Assembly: GCF_027941955.1 (NCBI RefSeq)
Contig: NZ_CP115960.1
Coordinates: forward strand, 3,972,001 to 4,036,000
Origin: Sphingomonas sp. 7/4-4
Lineage (GTDB): Bacteria > Pseudomonadota > Alphaproteobacteria > Sphingomonadales > Sphingomonadaceae
Length of the DNA: 64,000 bases
Direction: 5' to 3'
Shown here: in pieces, positions 19,492-28,081 of the stretch
Layout of the letters: every line of letters starts with the position of its first letter
How positions within the stretch are numbered: the stretch's first letter is position 1
Notes under the pieces: generated by a model
Database searches by the model: none
Told to the model about the DNA's origin: nothing
The model's input: only the letters and a program-made list of their open reading frames with translations
Made by a program: the position numbers and the translations under genes

Positions 19492-21162
19492 ATGACCGCC
19501 GACGCGACTGCAGTTCCCGCGACGATCTCGATCCCCGTTCGCGGTCCCGGTGTTCCGCGCTGTCTGGTTCGCCAGCGTCGCATCCAATTTCGGCGGATTG
19601 ATTCAGTCGGTTGGCGCGTCCTGGCTGATGATTTCCTCGCCAGTTCGCCCCAGCTGATCGCGCTGGTTCAGGCTTCGACGACACTACCCATCATGCTGCT
19701 GTCGCTTTGGGCCGGCGCCATTGCCGACAATCTCGATCGCCGCCGGGTGATGCTCGCGGCCCAGGTCTTCATGCTTCTCGTCTCGGCTGCCCTTGCGGTG
19801 TGTGCCTGGACCGGGATCCTCAGCCCATGGCTGCTCCTTGCATTCACTTTCCTCATCGGCTGCGGCACCGCGATCAATGGCCCGGCCTGGCAGGCATCGG
19901 TCGGCGACATAGTTCCCCGCAGCGTGCTGCCGCAGGCGATCGCGTTCAATTCGATGGGCTTCAATATCGCCCGAAGCGTGGGGCCCGCGCTGGGCGGCCT
20001 GATCGTTGCCGCAGCCGGCGCGGCGGCTGCCTTTCTGATCAATGCGTTGAGCTATGTCGGGTTGATCGTTGTGCTCGCTCGCTGGCGCCCGGGCCTGCCG
20101 CCCAGATTGCTGCCGCGCGAACGGCTGGGCGTCGCGATGGCGGCCGGCATCCGTTACGTCGCGATGTCGCCCAATCTGCGGATCGTCCTGCTGCGCGCGG
20201 CGCTGTTCGGCCTCGCCGCAAGTGCGGTCCCGGCGCTCATGCCGCTGGTCGCGCGCGATATCATCAAGGGTGGACCGCTTACCTATGGCATGCTGCTCGG
20301 CGCCTTTGGCATCGGCGCGGTCGGTGCCGCCGTGATGAGCAGCCGGCTGCGACGGGCGCTGCCGGTCGAGGGCCTCGTTCGCCTTGGTGCGATCGCGCTT
20401 GCCGTGGGGGCGGCCGTCTCCGGCGTGAGCTCGAACCTGTTGCTGACGATCCCCGCGCTGGCCGCTGCGGGAGCCGGTTGGGTGCTTGCGCTATCCACGT
20501 TCAACGTCACGGTGCAGATGGCCGCGCCGCGCTGGGTCGTCGCGAGGGCTTTGGCCCTGTACCAGATGGCCGCGTTCGGCGGCATGGCCGCGGGGAGCTG
20601 GTTGTTCGGCACGGTCGCGGAGGGGCAGGGCGTGGGAACCGCCTTGCTTTGCGCCGCCGCCATACAATTGTCAGGTGCGCTGCTCGGGATTTGGCTGCCG
20701 ATCCCCCAGATCGAGGCAATCAACCTGGATCCGCAAGGCACGTGGACCGAGCCGGATACAATAGTGCCAATCGAGCTGCGCAGCGGCCCGATCGTCGTCA
20801 CGATCACCTATCATATCGCGCAAAAGGATATTGTCCGGTTCCTTCGAACCATGGCCGAGCGAAGGCGAATTCGCCGACGCGATGGCGCGCGCGACTGGAC
20901 CCTCCTGCGAGATCTGGCCGACCCCGAGGCCTGGATCGAACGCTATCACGTCGCCACCTGGCTGGATTATGTCCGCCACAACCAGCGCCGCACGGAAGCG
21001 GATCGTGCCAATAGCGAAGCGATCGCCGCGCTGCACAAAGGGCCGGAGCCGCCGCAAGTGCACCGCATGATCGAGCGCCAGACCGGGTCGCTGCCCGCAA
21101 CCCGCGCGCTCGATCCTCGCGAAATGGCCGACCCGATGACTGATCCTTCGCGCTCGAGCTAA
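19492..21162 (+). CDS. MFS_3-type exporter (EntS-like), N-terminal frame disturbed
   Basis: About 557 residues. The start is ATG 19492 behind TTGAGGAACCC. The family is the MFS_3/EntS-type exporter group, twelve helices plus a C-terminal soluble tail of about 150 residues. Visible parts include DNLDRRRVMLAAQ (conserved loop 2-3), GCGTAINGPAWQ, RSVLPQAIAFNSMGFNIARS, and the tail with PIVVTITYHI and RRRDGARDWTLLRDLADPEA. The given frame encodes a non-family segment between about 19533 and 19640. Removing one C from the C4 run 19533-19536 and adding one near 19635 restores FRAVWFASVASNFGGLIQSV and SWLMISLASSPQLIAL, the first helix. The two shifts cancel, so the gene stays open. Substrate unknown; siderophore or small-molecule export is typical. 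Confidence 0.85.
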   Translation: MTADATAVPATISIPVRGPGVPRCLVRQRRIQFRRIDSVGWRVLADDFLASSPQLIALVQASTTLPIMLLSLWAGAIADNLDRRRVMLAAQVFMLLVSAALAVCAWTGILSPWLLLAFTFLIGCGTAINGPAWQASVGDIVPRSVLPQAIAFNSMGFNIARSVGPALGGLIVAAAGAAAAFLINALSYVGLIVVLARWRPGLPPRLLPRERLGVAMAAGIRYVAMSPNLRIVLLRAALFGLAASAVPALMPLVARDIIKGGPLTYGMLLGAFGIGAVGAAVMSSRLRRALPVEGLVRLGAIALAVGAAVSGVSSNLLLTIPALAAAGAGWVLALSTFNVTVQMAAPRWVVARALALYQMAAFGGMAAGSWLFGTVAEGQGVGTALLCAAAIQLSGALLGIWLPIPQIEAINLDPQGTWTEPDTIVPIELRSGPIVVTITYHIAQKDIVRFLRTMAERRRIRRRDGARDWTLLRDLADPEAWIERYHVATWLDYVRHNQRRTEADRANSEAIAALHKGPEPPQVHRMIERQTGSLPATRALDPREMADPMTDPSRSS

Positions 21163-21230
21163 TGACGCCGGGCGGCGCAGGCATCTTGCGATCAACCTCG
21201 CGCGACAGGGTGATCTTGCTCGCGTTTTCG

Positions 21231-22112
21231 CTATGCGAGAACAGGCGATCGACGCCCCGTCAGGACGGCATGTTCCAGCCATTGCCTGAAACGGAGTACG
21301 GCCGGCCGCGCCTCACCGGGACGCAGGAGCAGCCAGTGGTAATCGGGGCCTTCCAGGACGTGCGGAAACGGCTGAACCAGCTTTCGCTCGTGCAGCGCGG
21401 AGGCAAATAGCATCGGCGAAAGCAACGCGACTGCAGCACCCTCGATCGCGGCAGTCGCATCGAGTTCGTGCGTGGGATAGTCGTCGGCGTAGAAGCGCAA
21501 TTCGACTGTCTCGCCACATTCACGGAACCAGCGCCGCCATTGGTCGTGCGGCAACAACGGCAAGGCCGCAAGGTCGCGCGGAGACGTGAGATCAATGCTC
21601 GCCGCGAGCGCAGGGCTCAACATCGGCGTCGATTCGACGGGCATCAGGCGAACGGCTTCGAAGCCCGGCCAGTTTCGGGGACCTGTTCGGATCGCGATGT
21701 CGAAATCGTCTCCCGGCCGCAGCCCGGTCGACGCGTCGAGTTGGATCGGAGCTGAATCGGGAAGCGCGTGATAAGAAGCGAGGCGCGGTGCCAGCCAGCG
21801 AGTGGCGAATGTCGGCACGGCGGTGATGCGCAGTTTCGTTTGCGTGCTTTGGCACGCGTCGACTGCGGAACGGATGAGATCGAGAGCCTCGGTCAGCCGC
21901 GCTGCCAGGTCCAGGCCCGCCTGCGTCGGCGCGACCCTTGGCCCGAACCGATCGAAAAGCCTCGTTCCCAGGTCCGCTTCCAAATCGCGAATGCGAAGGC
22001 TCACTGCCGTCGGAGTGACCCCAAGCTCATTCGCCGCACGCGCAAAATTCGAGTGCCGGACACATGCTTCGAGGAACCGGAGAGACTCAAGGGAAGGCGG
22101 CCGGTTTCGCAT
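21231..22112 (-). CDS. LysR-family regulator (GcvA-like)
   Basis: A 293-residue LysR regulator. The winged helix-turn-helix at about residues 7-65 reads SLRFLEACVRHSNFARAANE, then ELGVTPTAVSLRIRDLEADL, and RLFDRFGPRVAPTQAG. The GcvA-like effector domain follows (LRITAVPTFATRWLAPRLAS; DDFDIAIRTGPRNWPGFEAV). It is transcribed away from a DUF3237 gene with a 111-base gap, the usual layout in which a LysR protein controls the divergent neighbour and itself. The effector is unknown. Confidence 0.92.
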   Translation of the reverse strand: MRNRPPSLESLRFLEACVRHSNFARAANELGVTPTAVSLRIRDLEADLGTRLFDRFGPRVAPTQAGLDLAARLTEALDLIRSAVDACQSTQTKLRITAVPTFATRWLAPRLASYHALPDSAPIQLDASTGLRPGDDFDIAIRTGPRNWPGFEAVRLMPVESTPMLSPALAASIDLTSPRDLAALPLLPHDQWRRWFRECGETVELRFYADDYPTHELDATAAIEGAAVALLSPMLFASALHERKLVQPFPHVLEGPDYHWLLLRPGEARPAVLRFRQWLEHAVLTGRRSPVLA

Positions 22113-22223
22113 TCAGGACAATAAGCACAGATTCATATGACAGGGAAAAATGCGCACTGTCGAAACGCCACGCCCTGAGACATTCAAGCGATCCATACGA
22201 ACATCGTATCGCGGAGGTGCCGA

Positions 22224-22673
22224 ATGCGCGCGTTGGAGTCCCGTCATCTTTTCAGCCTGGATATCGATCTGCATCCGATGATCGAACTGGGCACCACCCC
22301 TGTCGGCGGACGGCGCATCTTCCCTGTTTCAGGGGGAACATTCGCGGGCGAGCGCCTCAGCGGCGAAATCTCTCCTTATGCAGGATCGGACGTGCTGCTC
22401 GTCCGCTCCGACGGATCGCGGGAGCAGGACGTCCGCCTGTTGCTCCTGACTGACGACGGTTCGCAGATCCTGATGACCTATCGTGGCCGGGCCCACACTC
22501 GGCCCCAGGTCCCCGCACACGGCGAAACCGCGCAAGACCTTTATCTCAGGACGGTTCCTTTCTTCGAGACGGCGTCGCCAGATTATGCGTGGCTCAATTC
22601 GATCGTATCCGTGAGCGTAGGCGAGCGTCGCTCCGACAACTCGGTTCACTACGAAGTCTTCGAGATATTGTGA
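22224..22673 (+). CDS. DUF3237 family protein
   Basis: A 149-residue protein matching the usual DUF3237 length. Landmarks are the Leu-Asp-Ile-Asp strand near residue 12, a GGRRIFPVSGGTFAGERLSG segment at about 28-47, GSDVLLVRSDGSREQDVRLL, the ILMTYRGRAHTRP strand, and a final PDYAWLNSIVSVSVGERRSD with YEVFEIL. These are small beta-barrel proteins of unestablished function, often found in catabolic loci. No signal peptide is seen, so it is probably cytoplasmic. The divergent LysR gene is its likely regulator. Confidence 0.85.
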   Translation: MRALESRHLFSLDIDLHPMIELGTTPVGGRRIFPVSGGTFAGERLSGEISPYAGSDVLLVRSDGSREQDVRLLLLTDDGSQILMTYRGRAHTRPQVPAHGETAQDLYLRTVPFFETASPDYAWLNSIVSVSVGERRSDNSVHYEVFEIL

Positions 22674-22716
22674 TGCGCAACATACGCCCAATTGCGGTCG
22701 TTCAGTCGTTGCGGGG

Positions 22717-22749
22717 AGCGACGGGCTTGGCTTTGCTAAGCCCGTCGCT
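22717..22749. terminator. Hairpin between convergent DUF3237 and TonB genes
   Basis: A perfect 12-bp inverted repeat (AGCGACGGGCTT ... AAGCCCGTCGCT) with a 9-base loop lies in the 91-base gap between two convergent genes. There is no T-run on either side, so it may act as a weak bidirectional terminator or an RNA 3'-end stabiliser. Confidence 0.6.
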
Positions 22750-22764
22750 TGGATCCCATACGCT

Positions 22765-25689
22765 TCAGAACCGGAACTGCGCGCCGAGATAGAATTGCGC
22801 GCCGGTGTGGCTGTAGACGAACGTGCTGTCGCGATCCGAGTCGATATATTGGCGATAGGGCCGGTCGAACAGGTTCAGCCCCTCGAAGCTCAGCTTGATC
22901 TTGTCGGTGAGCTGATACGACACCGAGAGATCAAAGATGAGCGACTTGTCGACGCCCTCGAGGTCCTGGAGCGGATTGTTCGCCGGCAATGCGATGATGT
23001 ACGGTCCGCGATACGAGCCCGAGATACGCGCGCTCAGCTTGCTGTCCTCGTAATAAAGCGTGCCGTTGAAGGCATCGCGCGACAGCCCGAGCAGATCGCG
23101 ATCGGTGGTGTTGCTCGCGCTCGCTGCGAGGAAATAGGTGATCGTCGATTTCACGTGCGTGTAGTTCGCCAGCACGCCCAGATTGCGGAGGAAGCCGGGC
23201 AGGAAGGTGAAGGCGTGCTGGTAGTTGATCTCATAGCCTTCGAGCGGCCCACCCGGCGTGTTGCGCGCCTGGTTCACCGTGAACACCGAGACGTTGGGAT
23301 CGAGGCCGCTATTGGCCAGCAGGCTCAGCGGCAGTCCGGTCTGGGCGAAGGTCATCTGCAGCGCCTGGTTCTGGATATAGGACTGGATGTCCTTGCGGAA
23401 ATACGCCGCCGACAGCAGCGAATTGGGCGCGAAATACCATTCGATCGCGGCATCATAGGTGGTGGCGCGGATCGGTTCGAGCAGCGGATTGCCGCTGTTG
23501 ACGCTGGGCGTGCCGCTGATCACGACATTGGCGCCGGGGCTCAGGAAGCCGAGTTCGGGCCGCGTGATCACCTTTGCCACGGCACCGCGGATCAACAGCT
23601 TCGAGGTCAGATCGGCGACCACGTTGAGCGACGGCAACCAATCCTCATAGCTGTTCTGCACCGTCACGAATTGCCCCAGCGACGTCGAATAGCCGGTCGA
23701 ATCGAGCGAGGTGCGGGCATAGCGCATGCCGACATTGCCACGGATCGGCGCGCCTGCGGCGGACAAGTCGAAATCCACCTGGCCAAAGGCTGAGACGACG
23801 TCTTCGCGCACCTTGCGGGTGCCGCCGAGATTCTGGATGAGCGCGAAGTCGCCGGTGTAATTATCCAGCCCGTAGCGCTTGGCGAAATCCTGATAGTTGA
23901 TCGCGACCCATGAGCTCGGGAACACGCCTTCGCGCATGCCCTCGCCGAAGCCCTCGACCAGATGCGTCATGCCGGCGAGGTCGGACGGACTCACCGTCGG
24001 CACGAGGAAGTTGTTGGCGCGCTGATAGGGCAGGATGCTGAAGTCGAACCGGTCGAAATGCACGCCGCCCTTCAGCGTGAACCCCTCCGTCGCCTTCCAC
24101 TTGAAGCTGCCCTCGACCATCTTGTTGACGTTGTCGATGAACGACGGCGCGGTGCGGATCTCGGCACTGCCGGGCGCCAGTGTGAACTGGTTCGGATCGG
24201 TGACGTCGAAGCCGAAGCCGATCGTCGGCTGATTGCGGTCCTCGCGGAAATCGATCGTCTGGCGCGTGTTGTTGCGGCCGAACAGGAACGTGGTCTGCTC
24301 GGTCTGGTCGTAATTGGTGCTCGCCTTGCCCGCGAGCAGGTTCAGCCGCAGCCGATCGGTTACGTCGAACTTGCCGTAGAGCGAATATTGCGTGAAGCGG
24401 CTGCGGAAGCGATCGTATTGGGTGTCCGAACGCACGTCGACGCCGTCGAACACGCCATAATCGATGTCGTAGACGGTCTGGCCGAAATTCGCGCCCTGGG
24501 TGTGGCTGACGCCCGCCTCGCGCAGGATAGCCTCGCGGATCGCGGTCTGCGGCTTGCCGAAGTTCGGCGAAGCGATCGCGCGGGCAAAGGAGAAGCCCTC
24601 GAGCCAGTTCTCCTCGCGGAATACCTTGTAATCCGAATAGAGCAGGTCGCCGCCGATCTCGATGCCGGGCGCCGGCTCCCACTGCACCGATCCGGTAACG
24701 CCGAGGCGCTTCTGGTCATGATGGAAGCGCCCGTAGCGCGGAAGCCGCGGAAGGAAGACGGTCGAACGATTGACCAGCCCATAATTGGTATCGTTCGCCG
24801 CGGGGCGCGGCACGCCCGTCGCGCAATCGCTCGCCGTCGTTCCCTGGGCGGGGTTGAGCGCGGGTGAAACCGGCGCCACGCCGACAGGAGAGCAGAAGCC
24901 GCCGTCCACGGTGGCGGGGTTCCAGCCGCCCGAGCCGAACTGGTCCTCATAATAATTGCGGCGGCTATAGGCTGCGGAAGCGAGCACGCCGATCCGGCCG
25001 ATCCCGGTCTCCCAGGTGTTCGCGATCAGGCTGCTGAACTTCGGATCTATGTTCTTGGCGAGCGTGTTGTATCCGGCCTGCGCGCCGAGGGCCAAGGTGA
25101 AGCCCTTGTAATCGAATGGCCGGGCGACGTTCAGATCCACCGTCGCGCCCAGCGAGCCTTCGATCGTCTCGGCATCCGCGGTCTTGCGGACGACCAGATT
25201 GTTGAACAGCTCGGAAGCGAAGACGTTGAAGTCGAACCCGCGCCCGGTGTTGGTGCCGCGATCGGAGGTGGTCGCGCCGGAAATGGCCTGCGCCTCCATC
25301 CCGTTGATGCGCACGCGCGTGAAGCTGCCCGAGAGGCCGCGAACCGTGATCGCCCTGCCTTCACCCCCGACGCGGTTGATCGAGACGCCGGGTATGCGCT
25401 GGAGCGATTCGGCCAGATTATTGTCGGGGAAGTCGGCAATGTCCTCCGCCTTGATGACGTCGATTGCCGAAGTTTCCGCGCGCTTGGCGTTGAGCGCGCT
25501 GCCGAGGCTGGCGCGGAAACCGGTGACTACGATCTCGTTTTCCTGCGTCTCGGGTTCTGCCGCCGGGGCCTCCGTGGCGGGCGTATCCGATTGCGCGCTT
25601 TGCGCGGCCGCCGAGTTCGTCGCGAGCAACAATGCCAACGGGGAAACGCCGCAGATCAGTGCGGCATAGGCAATCCTGGCTTCAGACAT
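22765..25689 (-). CDS. TonB-dependent receptor, Caulobacter/Sphingomonad class
   Basis: About 974 residues, full length for this receptor class, and unbroken. The signal peptide ends in SAAAQSAQ near residue 31, followed by the TonB-box region NEIVVTGFRASLGSALNAKR and the plug domain (DFPDNNLAESLQRIPGVSIN; GEGRAITVRGLSG). The barrel ends in AQFYLGAQFRF with the aromatic C-terminus needed for outer-membrane assembly. I prefer ATG 25687-25689 because GGGGAG lies 8 bases upstream; ATG 25695 is too close to it. The GntR gene, esterase and arabinofuranosidase nearby suggest an oligosaccharide substrate. A palindrome at 25767-25783 lies in its promoter region. Confidence 0.93.
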   Translation of the reverse strand: MSEARIAYAALICGVSPLALLLATNSAAAQSAQSDTPATEAPAAEPETQENEIVVTGFRASLGSALNAKRAETSAIDVIKAEDIADFPDNNLAESLQRIPGVSINRVGGEGRAITVRGLSGSFTRVRINGMEAQAISGATTSDRGTNTGRGFDFNVFASELFNNLVVRKTADAETIEGSLGATVDLNVARPFDYKGFTLALGAQAGYNTLAKNIDPKFSSLIANTWETGIGRIGVLASAAYSRRNYYEDQFGSGGWNPATVDGGFCSPVGVAPVSPALNPAQGTTASDCATGVPRPAANDTNYGLVNRSTVFLPRLPRYGRFHHDQKRLGVTGSVQWEPAPGIEIGGDLLYSDYKVFREENWLEGFSFARAIASPNFGKPQTAIREAILREAGVSHTQGANFGQTVYDIDYGVFDGVDVRSDTQYDRFRSRFTQYSLYGKFDVTDRLRLNLLAGKASTNYDQTEQTTFLFGRNNTRQTIDFREDRNQPTIGFGFDVTDPNQFTLAPGSAEIRTAPSFIDNVNKMVEGSFKWKATEGFTLKGGVHFDRFDFSILPYQRANNFLVPTVSPSDLAGMTHLVEGFGEGMREGVFPSSWVAINYQDFAKRYGLDNYTGDFALIQNLGGTRKVREDVVSAFGQVDFDLSAAGAPIRGNVGMRYARTSLDSTGYSTSLGQFVTVQNSYEDWLPSLNVVADLTSKLLIRGAVAKVITRPELGFLSPGANVVISGTPSVNSGNPLLEPIRATTYDAAIEWYFAPNSLLSAAYFRKDIQSYIQNQALQMTFAQTGLPLSLLANSGLDPNVSVFTVNQARNTPGGPLEGYEINYQHAFTFLPGFLRNLGVLANYTHVKSTITYFLAASASNTTDRDLLGLSRDAFNGTLYYEDSKLSARISGSYRGPYIIALPANNPLQDLEGVDKSLIFDLSVSYQLTDKIKLSFEGLNLFDRPYRQYIDSDRDSTFVYSHTGAQFYLGAQFRF

Positions 25690-26042
25690 TCTCATCTCTC
25701 CCCTTTTGCCGCGTAAGCCATGGTGCGGCCTCGCGTTTCACTTTTCGTAGGTACGTTCCACTATATGACAAATTGCAAATGTCTGATCAATCCGATTTCG
25801 GCGAGGAGGGTGAGAATTGCGATCTGTTGCCACCTGCTCGTATGGAGAGGAGCAGGCGTGCATCGGCAAAGGATCGAGCTTGCTGACAAGTCGGCGATGA
25901 TCGTCCAGGCCACGACGCAAATCGGTGCGGGATTTGTCGTCACCGAGTTGCGCGCGGGTGTACTCGGAGTATTGCGCCAGGCGTACCTTGCGCTGCATTG
26001 CCGGGCTGGGGATAATGCAGGGCGTATCAGGGGGAATCCACT
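25690..26042. promoter_or_regulatory. 353-base divergent promoter region, TonB receptor / GntR regulator
   Basis: No gene is supported here; open frames crossing it lack family-like sequence. It holds the shared promoter zone of the leftward TonB receptor and the rightward GntR gene, the palindrome at 25767-25783, and an AGGGGGAA ribosome-binding site before ATG 26043. Base composition is more AT-rich between 25740 and 25800 than in the flanking genes, as expected for a promoter. Confidence 0.5.
25767..25783. promoter_or_regulatory. Imperfect palindrome GACAAATTGCAAATGTC, candidate operator
   Basis: The outer arms GACA/TGTC are inverted repeats around an ATTGCAAAT core, about 78 bases upstream of the TonB receptor start. 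The neighbouring GntR regulator is the obvious candidate to bind it. The core TTGCAAA also occurs in the palindromes at 48434 and 49427, but the arms differ. Confidence 0.4.
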
Positions 26043-26803
26043 ATGGCATCGGACAGCGAAGACGCCCCGGAGCCTGCGCGTTCTACCGCCGGCCCCTTCG
26101 CGTCGTCCGCCAAGGGCACCGGCCGGCGCCTGCGCGGTGCGGTTGCGCATTATCTCGGAACCGCGATCGTTTCGGGACGCATCGCTCCGGGCGAGCGGCT
26201 GACGGGGAAGTCGCCAATTCGGAAGCGCTCGACGTTTCCCGCAGCGCCTATCGCGAGGCGGTACAGGTGCTAGCGGCGAAGGGGCTGGTCGAAAGTCGCA
26301 CGAAAGCGGGAACGCGGGTGCTCCCGCGCAGCCGCTGGAACGTGCTCGACCCGGTGGTACTGGCTTGGGCCTTTTCGGGCGAGCCCGATCTGGAATTCGT
26401 CCGCGACCTGTTCGAGCTGCGCGCTATCGTCGAGCCGGCGGCTGCCCGGATTGCGGCGGGACGTCGCGAAAAGGCCGATATCAAGGCGATGAAGGAGGCG
26501 TTGGCCGGGATGCGCCGCTTCACCCTGGCGACCGAGGCGGGCCGGGCCGCGGACCGCGACTTCCACGACGCGCTGCTGCAAGCCACCCACAACAACGCGC
26601 TGATCGCGCTGAGCGCCAGCATCGGCGCGGCAGTGAACTGGACGACCCAGTTCAAGCAGCGCACGCGCGCGCTGCCGCGTGATCCGCTGCCCGACCATGC
26701 GCGCGTCTTCGAGGCGATCGCCGCCGGAGATCCCGACGCTGCGAGCGAGGCAATGCGGATTCTCGTCGACCTGGCGCTCGAGGATACGCGCTCGTCGATG
26801 TGA
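26043..26803 (+). CDS. GntR-family regulator, FadR subfamily (FCD domain)
   Basis: About 253 residues after one base is restored in the G4 run 26204-26207. That joins IAPGERLTG to EVANSEALDVSRSAYREAVQ, the recognition part of the GntR winged helix; without it the N-terminal frame stops early. The FCD effector domain follows (FVRDLFELRAIVEPAAARIA; AADRDFHDALLQATHNNALI, with the Asp and His that usually bind a metal or carboxylate). ATG 26043 follows AGGGGGAATCCACT. FCD-type GntR proteins often sense sugar acids. It is divergent from the TonB receptor, its likely target. Confidence 0.88.
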
Positions 26804-26842
26804 GCGCCGAAGCGGCCCCGGGCCGCTCCGGCGGGAGGTGCA

Positions 26843-27913
26843 TTACCGGGGCGCGGCAAACGCCAGATGCTTGCTGAAGAACGGGATCACCTGTTCCTGG
26901 AAGCGCGCGGCGACGTCGCTCGTGTGATCGCCGGGATAGACTTCGAAGCTGTTGGCGATGCCATAGCGATCGAGCGCCTCGTGCAGCTTTCGCGAGTCCT
27001 CCTTGAGCCCGTCACGGTCGCCGACGTCGATGGCGATCGCGCGGTAGCGGCGGAGATTGCCGACATATTGGTCGACGAATGCGAGCGGCGCGTTCGCCGC
27101 CCATTTCGCCACTATCTCGGGCCGCACCACGCCGTCCTTCATCGGCAGGTCGAGGTACAAAGGCGGATTCCGGGGATTGGGCGACCAGGCCGCTGCGGTA
27201 GCGAGTTGCGCGCGTTCGCCCCAGCCGAGCTTGCTCGCCTCTTCCAGCGACTGCACCTTGGCGAGCTTCGCCCCGGTCGCCGCGTCGAACTGGGCGGGGT
27301 CACGCGGCGAGAGACAGCACGGGCTCATCATGTAGATCGCTCCGAACATGTCGGGGTGCTTCATTCCGATGCGTGCGGTGCCGTACCCGCCCATCGAATG
27401 GCCGGCCAGTCCACGGCTCTCACGCTTGGCCAGCGTGCGGTAATGCGTGTCGATATGCTGCACCAGGTCGTGCGATATGAACGTTTCGAAATCGCCGGTA
27501 GTCGCCGAACTCGAATACATCGATCCGTTATGCGCGGTCTTGCTGTCGGGAAGCACGACGATCATTTCCTTCGCGCCCTTGGCGAAGGCGCCTTCGATCG
27601 TCTGGGGGACATGGATTTCCTTGACCCATTGCTCGGCACCGATCGAGTAGCCGTGCAGGGCATAGAGCACCGGATAGCGCTTTTTCGGGTGGCTGGCGTA
27701 ACCGGGAGGCAGAACCACCAGCACGTCGCGATCGGCGGACTCGCCCTCCAGATTGCCGGCGATGGCGGGAGAGTGGACCTTGATACGCTCGACGGTGGCC
27801 GAAGGCGCACCCGGCACGGGCGCCGGAACGCGAGTCGTCACCTGCGCCGAGGCCGGGCCGGCCGCGATCAACGCCAGCGCCACGCCCAGCAGATAAGCAC
27901 GCCTCTTCGCCAT
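26843..27913 (-). CDS. Secreted esterase, CE1/esterase-D type (putative feruloyl esterase)
   Basis: About 356 residues with a signal peptide (MAKRRAYLLGVALALIAAGP, cleaved after ASAQ). The alpha/beta-hydrolase signature includes RYPVLYALHGYSIGAEQWV (oxyanion region) and the nucleophile elbow GHSMGGYG; the His is in PGDHTSDVAARF near the C-terminus. CE1-type enzymes release ferulic or acetic acid from arabinoxylan. ATG 27913 is preferred over ATG 27922 because AGGAGAGG lies about 9 bases before it. It is divergent from a GH51 arabinofuranosidase, with a LacI-type site between them, which fits arabinoxylan debranching. The precise substrate is not provable from sequence. Confidence 0.85.
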   Translation of the reverse strand: MAKRRAYLLGVALALIAAGPASAQVTTRVPAPVPGAPSATVERIKVHSPAIAGNLEGESADRDVLVVLPPGYASHPKKRYPVLYALHGYSIGAEQWVKEIHVPQTIEGAFAKGAKEMIVVLPDSKTAHNGSMYSSSATTGDFETFISHDLVQHIDTHYRTLAKRESRGLAGHSMGGYGTARIGMKHPDMFGAIYMMSPCCLSPRDPAQFDAATGAKLAKVQSLEEASKLGWGERAQLATAAAWSPNPRNPPLYLDLPMKDGVVRPEIVAKWAANAPLAFVDQYVGNLRRYRAIAIDVGDRDGLKEDSRKLHEALDRYGIANSFEVYPGDHTSDVAARFQEQVIPFFSKHLAFAAPR

Positions 27914-28025
27914 ATTGTTCATCCTCTCCTGTGACGGATCGCCCGTTGTCGATCCTTACGAACATTCCCGCATCTTCTGCTGCCAGCCCAGCACTCCGAC
28001 AAATGCCGAAACAGGGCTGGTGCAA

Positions 28026-28039
28026 TGTTAACGCTACCG
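28026..28039 (+). promoter_or_regulatory. LacI-type operator candidate before GH51 gene
   Basis: TGTTAACGCTACCG lies 43 bases upstream of the GH51 start and within the divergent esterase promoter region. It fits the window-wide pattern TGNTARCGCTANCR and resembles xylose-type LacI-family operators described for Caulobacter. Confidence 0.6.
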
Positions 28040-28081
28040 TTACGCGTAGCGGCAACAGAAAATAACACAATGGAGGGATGG

